Shown in pieces: positions 27,695 to 35,881 of a stretch of DNA of 64,000 nt. The notes under the pieces were generated by a model, which made no database searches, had not been told where the DNA came from, and saw only the letters and a list, made by a program, of their open reading frames with translations. Origin of the DNA: Microbulbifer bruguierae (GTDB taxonomy: Bacteria > Pseudomonadota > Gammaproteobacteria > Pseudomonadales > Cellvibrionaceae); the NCBI RefSeq assembly GCF_029869925.1, contig NZ_CP118605.1:1800001-1864000 (forward strand), given 5' to 3'. The position numbers were made by a program, and so were the translations under genes. How positions within the stretch are numbered: the stretch's first letter is position 1; each line of letters opens with the position of its first letter.

Positions 27695-30600
27695 TCAGTC
27701 CGGGGTGACTTCTTCCCAGGAAAGACGCCCTTCGCGCTCCTCCTTGCCCACATCGATATCGTCACAGATCACATCCCCCGCACTGCCAGGCGTACACCGC
27801 ACCTCACCAATAAAACCTGGTTGCCCCGGCATCCCCGGCGGAAGAGCGTCGCTATCACCACAACCCTCTCCGGTGCAGGGGGTACTGGTAAAGATTTTGC
27901 CCACATACCCGGAATCGTTCAGATTGATTTCGCCGTCGTTGTTGAAATCTGCAACCGGGCGCTGCAAACCCACTTCCGGCAGACCGGTGCGGAAATCCAG
28001 ACTCATCAGCCAGCCGGTGCCACTGGAGGCACAGGGCTGCGGGTTCGGTATGATGGTATTGAAGAACAAGGTGTTCCGGCGTAGCGCCGGGGCACTCACC
28101 ACCCGCTCGGCAGCATAACTACCGGATGAGTCCTTCAGCGACATATACCAACCGTATTGGGTCGACCAGTCGACCGCTGTGAGAGTGGTACTGGAAATGG
28201 ACCTGCCGGACGCCGACTCTTCCGGTGTACGCAGTGCCAGGCTGGCGGCATCCAGCTCGGAAGTACCCTTATCCCAGACCGCGTAAAAATTCCCTCCGGT
28301 ACTCTCGGAAAGATCCGACTGCGCAAGATATTGGCCGGTTCCGAACATGACCAACACGTTGGGCGCATCGCCGTTGGGCACCGCCGTGTTACGTGCAACC
28401 ATCGGCGCTGCGGTAATCGCATTGCGCGCTTCCCCGCTACCGACACTGAATAACGGCTTGCCACTGTAATCCACTTGCCAGTTAGCATCACTGCTGGATT
28501 CCAGATCAAAGGCCCACATATTGCCGCGCATATCGCCGGCGTACACGCGATCGACTACGTTGTCGCCATCAAGGTCAATCAGGCGCGGCGAGGACAAGCC
28601 ATTGTTGCGGCCGCTACCGGTAGCCCCCACACCCGTGGAAATAAACTTCCAGTCGCCGCTGCTCCAGCCGTCCATTCCTTCTTCGATATACACGACAAAC
28701 AAGCCCGCCACGCCGTTATCACTCTCGTAGCCGTTACCAAAAATTGCGGCCCACTTGCCGTTATTCAATTTGGCAATCTGCGCTTCGGAAAAACTCAGTC
28801 CCATATTTGCGCGATCGGTTGCGTCACCGCCATCGAATTCCCACATGACAATGTTCGCAGCATTGGTTTCGGCGGTGCTCAACTTATCCGTACCTGTCGC
28901 ATCCGGATTGGTGATATCCAGGGCGAAATACCCCTTGCCACCCCCGCGCAGGCCGCCCACCAGTACCGTGCGCCACTCGTCCGAATTACTGCTGCGGGGC
29001 GTGATATACACATCCGAGATAGTCGGCGTCTGGTCGACATAGTAGCGATGGTTGTAGGCCGGGGAAGTAAAGGCGTGCAGGCCTTTGCCCTGATCATTGC
29101 TCAGCAACAGCGAGGGTATATAGGCAAAAATCTCTACGCCGTCACTCGCGCGAAGGCCATGTAACATACCGTCATTGGCGCCGACATAAACCATAGGAGT
29201 ACGGCTGAGATTGTCGAGCTGGAACTGGGTATAGACATCACCACCGAAACTCTCCGACCAGTTCAGCTCCGGCTTGCCAACATAGATAGGCGTGGAGTGG
29301 ACGATATCACCAAGCAGTTTGACCTGACCGGAGGCATCGCCGCTATTAAAAGTACCACGGCGGCGAAAATCGTCAGTGGCATCCTTGGACGTATCGCCGC
29401 GGATATAGTTGAGGCGGTCTTCCCACAGGTCGTCGGGATTTCCAGATTGTGCGTTTACCTGCAAATCCATACGGTGAGCGGTATAGGTTACCACTCCGTT
29501 GTCTTCCAGGCTGCCCAAGCTGTGTGACGCGCCTTCCGAGGTCACGTCAACACCAACACTTTGCGCAACACCATTGAGGGTTGCGCTAACAATCGTCACC
29601 GAACCGGTGCTTGTGCAGTCACTACAAACGATACGAATATCCGCCGATGTATCCGAGACAGTGCCTTCCAGAGCAGTATCCTTGTCATTATTCAGCGATA
29701 CCAAAGATCCTAACGGCGTGCTATCTACCACAAGCTGCACATTCCTTTTGGTAGAACCGTTGCGCTTTACAACAACGCTGACATTGTTACTCACAATTGC
29801 GTCAGCGCTGCGCAAAGCACTGGCGGTAAAAGGTACTCCCGCGCCATTGAGCGAGGTAATAATCTGTCTATCTGCAGAAGTGCGCACTGCCAGCTTTTCA
29901 GCCGCATCCCATAAGGTCGCGGCAATTCGTCCTGTGTCCGCATTCATCGAACGCGCATACAGTCGACCGCTGTTGTCACTGGTATCGAACTGTGCGGAAT
30001 AGATAACCGAACCGATATCCAGCGAGGTCGAGTTGAAAGAGACTGACGACTGGCTGCCGATGGAGTTGGCGATAGAGCCGATAGCGCTGTTAAATGCGTC
30101 CGCCAGACTGGCAGCATTATTAGCATAGATATAACTGCCACCACCATTAGCGCCCGCATCTTTGAGCAACTGGTTATCCGCGAGGTCCCCATCAGCAAAC
30201 CCTACGAAATAGCTGGTTACGTTATTTTTTACTGCATTGTCATCGTAGTCGTTGAGGTCGGGACGAAGATCCATGTCATAGAGCGCGGCGGCCACATCGC
30301 GTAAATAAGCGGAGCCGCTGAATGCATAACTATCACCGTAGCTTCCATCCGCATTGGGCTTCTTATTTTTACAACTGGAATCAGCTTCCGGGCAGCTATA
30401 GGCATAGTCCTTCAGGCTATCACTGATACTTCGATCTTCTGTTGGCTCGCCATCGGTAAGCAACAGCATAAAATTTTTCTGGCAGTACGCTTGCACAACA
30501 TTACTGGGTGCCGAGAGACCATCGACATACGCGGGTGCGCTGGAAAATATACTACTGACACCAGCGGTGCTTTCGGTCTGATCGAAAGAATCACCCGGAT

Positions 30601-31096
30601 GCAGGGTCAGGTCACTGGTATATCCGTAGGTAAAATAACGGCCTATATCCATCACCGACTCGGCCAGTGGGGTAAAATCGCCGGCCGAAAGGTCGCTAAC
30701 CTGGGTTTTGATCGCGTCACGCTGTGTTGTGGTCAAAGAATCGATATTCCGACGAATCTTTGCCCCTGAAGAACCATCAAAAGTGGCGAACCCCACCCGC
30801 ATGCTTTCATCTGAAATCGAGTCCAGCAAATCCGACACCGCCGCCTTTGCGGTTTGCAATCGGCTTCGCCCGTCGGAGAGGGTGTCAGTACACGCCCACC
30901 CGCCTTCAACGTCACATGCATTCATCGATAGGGACGAATCCAGCAAAATCATCAGGTTAGGCTGCACAGTCCCGGTAGCCTGCAACGGGGTATTCGCGAT
31001 TTGCACGGACTCGGCAGCTGCCAGGGTGTAGGCAAAGGTAAAACCGGCACTGGCGATGGTTTTCAGAGTCCGGCGTAGTGTTTTGTTTTTTCGCAT
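27695..31096 (-). CDS. pilY1: PilY1-family pilus-tip adhesin with vWA MIDAS, cluster 2
   Basis: 1133-residue exported protein. A signal peptide (about 1-28) is followed by a von Willebrand A domain with an intact MIDAS DSSLS (Asp53, Ser55, Ser57) and LLLTDGEPTEDRS, then the PilY1 beta-propeller (MVYVGANDGMLHGLRASDG, VGGLRGGGKGYFALDITNP). The propeller calcium loop DLDGDNVVD (841-849) before RVYAGDMRGNMWAFDL matches the site that controls pilus extension and retraction in P. aeruginosa PilY1. A second EF-hand-like loop DFNNDGEINLND lies at 1050-1061. AGGGA precedes the ATG. This is the more Pseudomonas-like of the two PilY1 proteins and shows the typical GC level of the window. Confidence 0.93.
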   Translation of the reverse strand: MRKNKTLRRTLKTIASAGFTFAYTLAAAESVQIANTPLQATGTVQPNLMILLDSSLSMNACDVEGGWACTDTLSDGRSRLQTAKAAVSDLLDSISDESMRVGFATFDGSSGAKIRRNIDSLTTTQRDAIKTQVSDLSAGDFTPLAESVMDIGRYFTYGYTSDLTLHPGDSFDQTESTAGVSSIFSSAPAYVDGLSAPSNVVQAYCQKNFMLLLTDGEPTEDRSISDSLKDYAYSCPEADSSCKNKKPNADGSYGDSYAFSGSAYLRDVAAALYDMDLRPDLNDYDDNAVKNNVTSYFVGFADGDLADNQLLKDAGANGGGSYIYANNAASLADAFNSAIGSIANSIGSQSSVSFNSTSLDIGSVIYSAQFDTSDNSGRLYARSMNADTGRIAATLWDAAEKLAVRTSADRQIITSLNGAGVPFTASALRSADAIVSNNVSVVVKRNGSTKRNVQLVVDSTPLGSLVSLNNDKDTALEGTVSDTSADIRIVCSDCTSTGSVTIVSATLNGVAQSVGVDVTSEGASHSLGSLEDNGVVTYTAHRMDLQVNAQSGNPDDLWEDRLNYIRGDTSKDATDDFRRRGTFNSGDASGQVKLLGDIVHSTPIYVGKPELNWSESFGGDVYTQFQLDNLSRTPMVYVGANDGMLHGLRASDGVEIFAYIPSLLLSNDQGKGLHAFTSPAYNHRYYVDQTPTISDVYITPRSSNSDEWRTVLVGGLRGGGKGYFALDITNPDATGTDKLSTAETNAANIVMWEFDGGDATDRANMGLSFSEAQIAKLNNGKWAAIFGNGYESDNGVAGLFVVYIEEGMDGWSSGDWKFISTGVGATGSGRNNGLSSPRLIDLDGDNVVDRVYAGDMRGNMWAFDLESSSDANWQVDYSGKPLFSVGSGEARNAITAAPMVARNTAVPNGDAPNVLVMFGTGQYLAQSDLSESTGGNFYAVWDKGTSELDAASLALRTPEESASGRSISSTTLTAVDWSTQYGWYMSLKDSSGSYAAERVVSAPALRRNTLFFNTIIPNPQPCASSGTGWLMSLDFRTGLPEVGLQRPVADFNNDGEINLNDSGYVGKIFTSTPCTGEGCGDSDALPPGMPGQPGFIGEVRCTPGSAGDVICDDIDVGKEEREGRLSWEEVTPD

Positions 31097-31114
31097 CTTG
31101 AATTCCCTTACACC

Positions 31115-31654
31115 TTAGAAGCGTTTTCCGTAGTGGCTGACAATGGTACGCGTGGTGGTTTCGGAGATACCCACGCCCAGCGCAACAATACGGAACACTT
31201 TGATTTCGCCACCGCCGGTGGACTGGCCGTAGCCACCGACCACAATGTCATTCGCCGGGTCTTCTTTGTCGGCCTCACCGGCGAGTTCGATATAGGCACG
31301 GCCTTTCATCTTGCTGGTGCCGTCCGCGGCCAGCATTTCCACTTCAAATTCCCGGGAGTTGGTGTTGTCCCAGGTGGTGGTATCCAGCAGGCTGTCCGGC
31401 CCTTCGCCCTCCACATGCAGCCAGCTGGCCGTACCGAAATCACCGGTCGTGGAAAGACCTTCCACATACGCTTCTGCCTGCTTGACCACGGCTTCCGCCA
31501 CTTCCAGTGCGACCTTGGCGTCGCGGGAAGCAAAAGTCATTTTTTCCTGCAGCAAAACCGTGCGTGCGGCGGACATTCCGATCATGGTCAATATCAGCAG
31601 CACGATAAGGCTGATCACCAGCACGGCCCCCTGCTGCTTGCGTAGCGACGCCAT
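31115..31654 (-). CDS. pilX: PilX-like minor pilin, cluster 2
   Basis: 179-residue minor pilin: leader MASLRKQQG and AVLVISLIVLLILTMIGMSA without Glu5, then RTVLLQEKMTFASRDAKVAL, the PilX N-terminal domain with its alanine/valine-rich helix. Its start codon shares one base with the pilW stop (TAATG at 31652-31656), so translation is coupled. pilY1 follows 18 bases later. No sequence likeness to cluster 1 PilX beyond the N-terminal helix. Confidence 0.87.
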   Translation of the reverse strand: MASLRKQQGAVLVISLIVLLILTMIGMSAARTVLLQEKMTFASRDAKVALEVAEAVVKQAEAYVEGLSTTGDFGTASWLHVEGEGPDSLLDTTTWDNTNSREFEVEMLAADGTSKMKGRAYIELAGEADKEDPANDIVVGGYGQSTGGGEIKVFRIVALGVGISETTTRTIVSHYGKRF

Positions 31655-32703
31655 TACATGCTCCCCCGGTTGCGGATTTTGGCTGTGGTCAGGTAGACCT
31701 TCCTCAATTTGCCGTCGTCGTAGGTGGTATTGGTGTTGTCCAGGTCTGTTACCGTCAGTTCCTCGGTATCGACGTTCATATCGCTGGTCACCACCAGCTG
31801 TAGTCTCAGTACCTGGACATCTTCCATCTGCTCCGGAGTAAGGCCGCTGGCATTGGTCCAGGTATCCGCGGTGTTATCCCCGTTGGTGTCGCGACCGTAC
31901 AGGATCTGCATATCCTCCACTCCGGGTATCAGTTCCTGGGCGTCGGCACCGTTCTCGCTGATAAACAGAGCCGGGCTACCGGCGGTGACGTCACTGGAGG
32001 AAATAAAGAAGATGCGCTGGTAGGGCACGAGAATGCGGGCATCTCCGCCGTACTGACGCTGGAGGTCTTTGGTCGCGTTTTCGATAAGGCCATCCGCAAG
32101 GGAGCCCAGGTTGTGGACAACGGTGAGCTTGTTTGAGCTACCGCCACCACCACCCTGTACGTTGGTGATGGTCATCAGTTCGCCACTCTGGCAATTGCTC
32201 AGCAGCACTGTTTGCCCTTGCTGTACATTGCAGTTCTGGCTTACATGCAGTGCCGCGGCCTGGGTACTCGGCACCATACGGCCAGTGCCACCACAGGCAT
32301 CGTCGGCGCCGCGCAGATACAGTACGTCTGTACCATCGGTTACCGTTTTACTGCCAATGGTCAGGCTGGAAGCATTGTCGGTACCCAGGATGCCCTCGGC
32401 CCCGAGATCACCCAGAACATCCTCCGAGTAATCAGGATCGTTGGTATCCAGGTGGTTGCGGATACTGGCCGTATCTGGAGCGCACCCCCAGTAGTCCGCC
32501 ATACGAATTTCCTTGCCCAGCAGGTCGATGGCAAAGCGGCCACTTTCCTGCACCCGCGCAAAGGCGTTCTGCATACGGATAGTGTCGCGGTTGCTGTCGA
32601 AGATCTGCAAAACGCCCCACAGCAAAATGGCACTCAGCACCATCGCAATCATCAGTTCAATCAGGGACAGGCCGTGCTGCCCGGACAGGGAATTCCGCTT
32701 CAT
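31654..32703 (-). CDS. pilW: PilW-like minor pilin, cluster 2
   Basis: 349-residue minor pilin: MKRNSLSGQHG then LSLIELMIAMVLSAILLWGV with Glu5, IRMQNAFARVQESGRFAIDL, and IRMADYWGCAPD. A C-terminal block LIPGVEDMQILYGRDTNGDN matches the cluster 1 protein. ATGA overlap with pilV (32700-32703) and TAATG overlap with pilX show tight coupling, in contrast to the looser spacing of cluster 1. Confidence 0.89.
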   Translation of the reverse strand: MKRNSLSGQHGLSLIELMIAMVLSAILLWGVLQIFDSNRDTIRMQNAFARVQESGRFAIDLLGKEIRMADYWGCAPDTASIRNHLDTNDPDYSEDVLGDLGAEGILGTDNASSLTIGSKTVTDGTDVLYLRGADDACGGTGRMVPSTQAAALHVSQNCNVQQGQTVLLSNCQSGELMTITNVQGGGGGSSNKLTVVHNLGSLADGLIENATKDLQRQYGGDARILVPYQRIFFISSSDVTAGSPALFISENGADAQELIPGVEDMQILYGRDTNGDNTADTWTNASGLTPEQMEDVQVLRLQLVVTSDMNVDTEELTVTDLDNTNTTYDDGKLRKVYLTTAKIRNRGSM

Positions 32704-33176
32704 AACTCCACCACCAATACAAATTCCGAATCGTCCAGACCGTCGCCGGTCCCCGCCTCTTCACCCGTGTGCTGCTCTTTCCATTTCACGGTAAAAGTGA
32801 CTACATTGCCTTGCCGGTCTATCTCTCCGGTACCCCCTGGCAAATTGTCGGAAATGACCTGCCCCCAGTCGTACAGATCCATCACCGCAATCTGGGCACC
32901 ATCGCAGCCAGAGCTGCAACTTTGCGCCGTTTCATCGGTGCCGTTGACGGTCTTGTCGTTGTAGCTCCCAAGCCCGAGCCCTGCAGGGTTGGCCCGTATA
33001 CGCTCGGCCATTTCCTGGGCTGCCAGTGCGGCGAGATAGCGGTGGTGAGCGTTGTTGCCATTCTTCAGGCTCATCACCTGTGTGGACGAAAGACCCAGCA
33101 GCCCCACCGCAAGAACCAGAACGGTGACCAGCACTTCGATCAAGGTAGCGCCGGCGGATTTACTCAAGGCATTCAA
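32700..33176 (-). CDS. pilV: PilV-like minor pilin, cluster 2
   Basis: 158-residue minor pilin: MNALSKSAG then ATLIEVLVTVLVLAVGLLGL with Glu5, SSTQVMSLKNGNNAHHRYLA and QEMAERIRANPAGL, the conserved PilV stretch. A Cys pair lies in AQSCSSGCDG. Start and stop codons overlap the neighbours by four bases on each side (fimT at 33173-33176, pilW at 32700-32703). Confidence 0.88.
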   Translation of the reverse strand: MNALSKSAGATLIEVLVTVLVLAVGLLGLSSTQVMSLKNGNNAHHRYLAALAAQEMAERIRANPAGLGLGSYNDKTVNGTDETAQSCSSGCDGAQIAVMDLYDWGQVISDNLPGGTGEIDRQGNVVTFTVKWKEQHTGEEAGTGDGLDDSEFVLVVEL

Positions 33177-33715
33177 GACGCGGCCTCCTGTGCACAGGTG
33201 ATGTTGGAATTGGTTCGCATAACCCCAGACGCCAGCACATTGAGTTCCTTGCCGTAGTTACCCGCGCGGTCGTCACACAGGGTCAATTTGAACTGGTTGC
33301 CACCGCCACTGACGGAGCCTCGCGGGCTGTAACTCAGGCTGAGGGAAGTGCTCGCGGTACCATCCACATTTCCGGCAGCGGTAACGCCGCTGGACCCGGA
33401 GAAATTGACCAACCTCAACTCTTCTGTGCCGTCGTCGTCGAAGCCGTTGTCACCATCGGCATCGAACCAGACCCGCAGTCCCTCGGAGAGGCCGCCAGAC
33501 AGGCTGTCCACCCGCACCGAGCGCCCTCGCCGTACAGCCTCTGCACGGGCATAACTCAATCCGCCCGCGAGGTCATTTACCGCGGCGGTCAAACGATTAT
33601 TCTTGATCAACGTATTAAAAGAGGGGATGCCGATTGCCATAACGATGGCCAATACCGTTATGACAACCATCAGTTCAACCAGGGTGAACCCCCTGGATTC
33701 TGTTGGGACTTTCAT
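33173..33715 (-). CDS. fimT: FimT/GspH-family pseudopilin, cluster 2
   Basis: 180-residue first gene of minor-pilin cluster 2: MKVPTESRG then FTLVELMVVITVLAIVMAIG with Glu5, IPSFNTLIKNNRLTAAVNDL and LSYARAEAVRRGRSVRV, the FimT/FimU domain. Cysteines occur in LTLCDDRAG and SNITCAQ. The ribosome site is weak. Upstream, about 33770, is an isolated TGGCAC without a matching -12 element, so I do not call a sigma-54 promoter. Confidence 0.88.
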   Translation of the reverse strand: MKVPTESRGFTLVELMVVITVLAIVMAIGIPSFNTLIKNNRLTAAVNDLAGGLSYARAEAVRRGRSVRVDSLSGGLSEGLRVWFDADGDNGFDDDGTEELRLVNFSGSSGVTAAGNVDGTASTSLSLSYSPRGSVSGGGNQFKLTLCDDRAGNYGKELNVLASGVMRTNSNITCAQEAAS

Positions 33716-33921
33716 CTGAACCGCACTACTTGTTATTTGTTGGAATTTTCACCAATGAAAACGGTGCCAAGCGGGGTGGGAGCTTAGCACTTTAGGGTCA
33801 TTTCTTGGCGTTAAAACACACAAACGGTAGCATCGGGCCGACAAGTGGTCAGCCCGGGAGAAGGGAAAAAACAGAGTAAAAAGAAGAGGAGAAAAGAGAA
33901 AAACAAGAGAGCCTAAAGCGC

Positions 33922-34854
33922 TCAGCGAAGCTCTTTCGGCAGAGAAAAGCTGATGTTTTCAGGAATACCAGCCACCTCATCCGGCGCGTCTGCACCCAGT
34001 TCGCGCAATTTGAGAATCACCCTCTCCACCAGCACTTCCGGCGCCGAGGCCCCGGCGGTGATGCCGATGGTATTTTTCCCCGCGAGCCAGGCGGGAGAGA
34101 TACACCCGGGCCCGTCGATAAGATGGGAATCGGTGCCGCAGCGCTCTGCCAGCTCCCGCAAGCGGTTGGAATTGGAACTGTTGGGGCTGCCTACCACCAG
34201 CACCAGATCGCATTCCAGTGCCAGCTGACGCACGGCATCCTGGCGGTTCTGGGTCGCGTAGCAGATATCGTCTTTGCGCGGACCGCGGATATTGGGAAAT
34301 TTGGCTCTCAGGGCGTCGATCACCCGGGAGGTGTCGTCTACAGAGAGAGTAGTCTGGGTGACGAAAGTGAGGTCGTCCGGAGACTTCACTTCCAGCCTAG
34401 CCACGTCTGCCGCATCCTCCACCAGATAGATGGCGCCACCATTGCTGGTGTCGTACTGTCCCATGGTACCTTCCACTTCCGGGTGACCCTGGTGGCCGAT
34501 CAGAATGCACTCACTGCCGTCACTGCTGAATTTACTCACCTCCATGTGCACCTTGGTAACCAGCGGACAGGTAGCATCAAACACCTTGAGGCCGCGGCTG
34601 GCCGCTTCCTGCTGCACCGCCTTGGATACACCGTGGGCACTAAAGATGACGATGACATCGTCCGGTACTTCATCCAGCTCATCCACAAAGACGGCACCGC
34701 GCTCGCGCAAACTGTCGACCACAAACTTGTTGTGCACGACCTCGTGCCGCACATAGATTGGTGCGCCGAAGACATCCAGCGCGCGGTTGACGATATCGAT
34801 CGCGCGATCGACACCGGCACAGAAACCGCGGGGGTTGGCGAGGCGAATTTGCAT
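33922..34854 (-). CDS. ispH: 4-hydroxy-3-methylbut-2-enyl diphosphate reductase
   Basis: Last enzyme of the MEP isoprenoid pathway; a [4Fe-4S] protein that gives IPP and DMAPP. 310 residues with the three cluster cysteines Cys12 ([12 protein letters not shown]), Cys96 ([13 protein letters not shown]) and Cys198 ([11 protein letters not shown]), the catalytic Glu in [11 protein letters not shown] and Thr in [13 protein letters not shown] lies about 11 bases before the ATG. It heads no operon itself but follows fkpB by 33 bases on the same strand, the Pseudomonas order ileS-lspA-fkpB-ispH next to the pilin genes. Confidence 0.97.
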   Translation of the reverse strand: MQIRLANPRGFCAGVDRAIDIVNRALDVFGAPIYVRHEVVHNKFVVDSLRERGAVFVDELDEVPDDVIVIFSAHGVSKAVQQEAASRGLKVFDATCPLVTKVHMEVSKFSSDGSECILIGHQGHPEVEGTMGQYDTSNGGAIYLVEDAADVARLEVKSPDDLTFVTQTTLSVDDTSRVIDALRAKFPNIRGPRKDDICYATQNRQDAVRQLALECDLVLVVGSPNSSNSNRLRELAERCGTDSHLIDGPGCISPAWLAGKNTIGITAGASAPEVLVERVILKLRELGADAPDEVAGIPENISFSLPKELR

Positions 34855-34887
34855 ACTGTTGCGTCCTTGACCTGTCTAACTGAAGAA

Positions 34888-35328
34888 TTAGTTGACCGAG
34901 GCCACTTCGAGAATTTTTACATGGAAGAACACCGTCTGGCCGGCCAGCGGGTGATTGAAATCAACTTCCACTTCGTCTTCGCCGATCTCGCGGATAATTC
35001 CGGGCAGTTCACCGCTGCCGTTGTCGAAGGAAACTACAAGACCTTCTTCCAGTTCCATATCGGCGGCGAAGTGATCCCGGCGTACTTTCTGGATATTGGA
35101 CGGGTTGCGCTGGCCAAAGCCCGCTTCCGGCGGGACTTCGATCTCAGCCTCGTCGCCGGCCTTGAGACCAAACAGGGCACGCTCGAAACCGGGCAACAAA
35201 TTGCCGTCACCCACGATAAAAGTGGCCGGATCGCCCTCGAAGTTGGAATCGATCTCAGAACCGTCATCCAGTTTCAGGCTGAAGTGCAGGGTTACCCGGC
35301 TGTGTTCACCGATTACGTTATTGCTCAT
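34888..35328 (-). CDS. fkpB: FKBP-type peptidyl-prolyl isomerase, SlpA/FkpB type
   Basis: Cytosolic proline isomerase and chaperone of the SlyD-like branch. The 146 residues begin MSNNVIGEHSRVTLHFSLKL, with the FKBP halves (SEIDSNFEGDPATFIVGDG; FNHPLAGQTVFFHVKIL) around an inserted-in-flap domain (about 65-120, EAGFGQRNPSNIQKVRRDHF). It lacks the His-rich tail of SlyD. Located 34 bases after lspA and 33 before ispH in the conserved operon. Confidence 0.94.
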   Translation of the reverse strand: MSNNVIGEHSRVTLHFSLKLDDGSEIDSNFEGDPATFIVGDGNLLPGFERALFGLKAGDEAEIEVPPEAGFGQRNPSNIQKVRRDHFAADMELEEGLVVSFDNGSGELPGIIREIGEDEVEVDFNHPLAGQTVFFHVKILEVASVN

Positions 35329-35362
35329 GCTACTGCTCTAAATATGGTACTGCTCTGAAAAT

Positions 35363-35881
35363 TTACACTTCTGCGCTGTTTTTGCTGGAAGTTTCACTCT
35401 GTTCTTTGAAAAACAGCAGCTCGATCACCAGCATCGCGGCACCCACCGAAATGGCTACATCGGCAACGTTGAACACCGGAAAATGCCAGTTACCGTAATA
35501 CACGGAAATAAAGTCGCGCACATAACCCAGCAAAATACGGTCCCACAGATTGCCCAGGGCACCGCCGAGAATGAGCGCCAGCGCGGTGGGCTCCCAGCGC
35601 CGGCCCTGTGGCAGACGGCGAATCCAGACAATGACGACGGCGCTGAAGATCAGCGCCACTGCGCCGAAAAACCAACGCTGCCAGCCACCGGCATCGGCGA
35701 GAAAACTAAACGCGGCACCGTAATTTTCTGCGTAAGTAAATTGCAGAAAACCCGGAACAATCTGCAGCGCGGGGCCGTGCATAAACTGCTCCACGGCCCA
35801 CACCTTGGTAGCGATATCCAGCAGAATCACCAATAGCGCGAGCAGGTACCAGCGCCAGGGGGCGGCGAACAGCTTAGGCAT
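35363..35881 (-). CDS. lspA: Lipoprotein signal peptidase (signal peptidase II)
   Basis: Membrane aspartyl protease that removes signal peptides from prolipoproteins, for example BamD. 172 residues, four membrane spans (about 12-29, 68-88, 99-116, 138-156). Catalytic aspartates Asp114 ([10 protein letters not shown]) and Asp141 ([11 protein letters not shown]). The start overlaps the ileS stop by 8 bases (35874-35881), the usual coupling. Confidence 0.96.
   Translation of the reverse strand: MPKLFAAPWRWYLLALLVILLDIATKVWAVEQFMHGPALQIVPGFLQFTYAENYGAAFSFLADAGGWQRWFFGAVALIFSAVVIVWIRRLPQGRRWEPTALALILGGALGNLWDRILLGYVRDFISVYYGNWHFPVFNVADVAISVGAAMLVIELLFFKEQSETSSKNSAEV

Noticed and set aside
33750..33776. 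Possible sigma-54 promoter before minor-pilin cluster 2
   Set aside because: The minus strand has a perfect TGGCAC but the position for GC at -12 reads AT, so the essential second element is missing.
34123..35358. 411-codon open frame on the plus strand
   Set aside because: Antisense to ispH and fkpB, both unmistakable.
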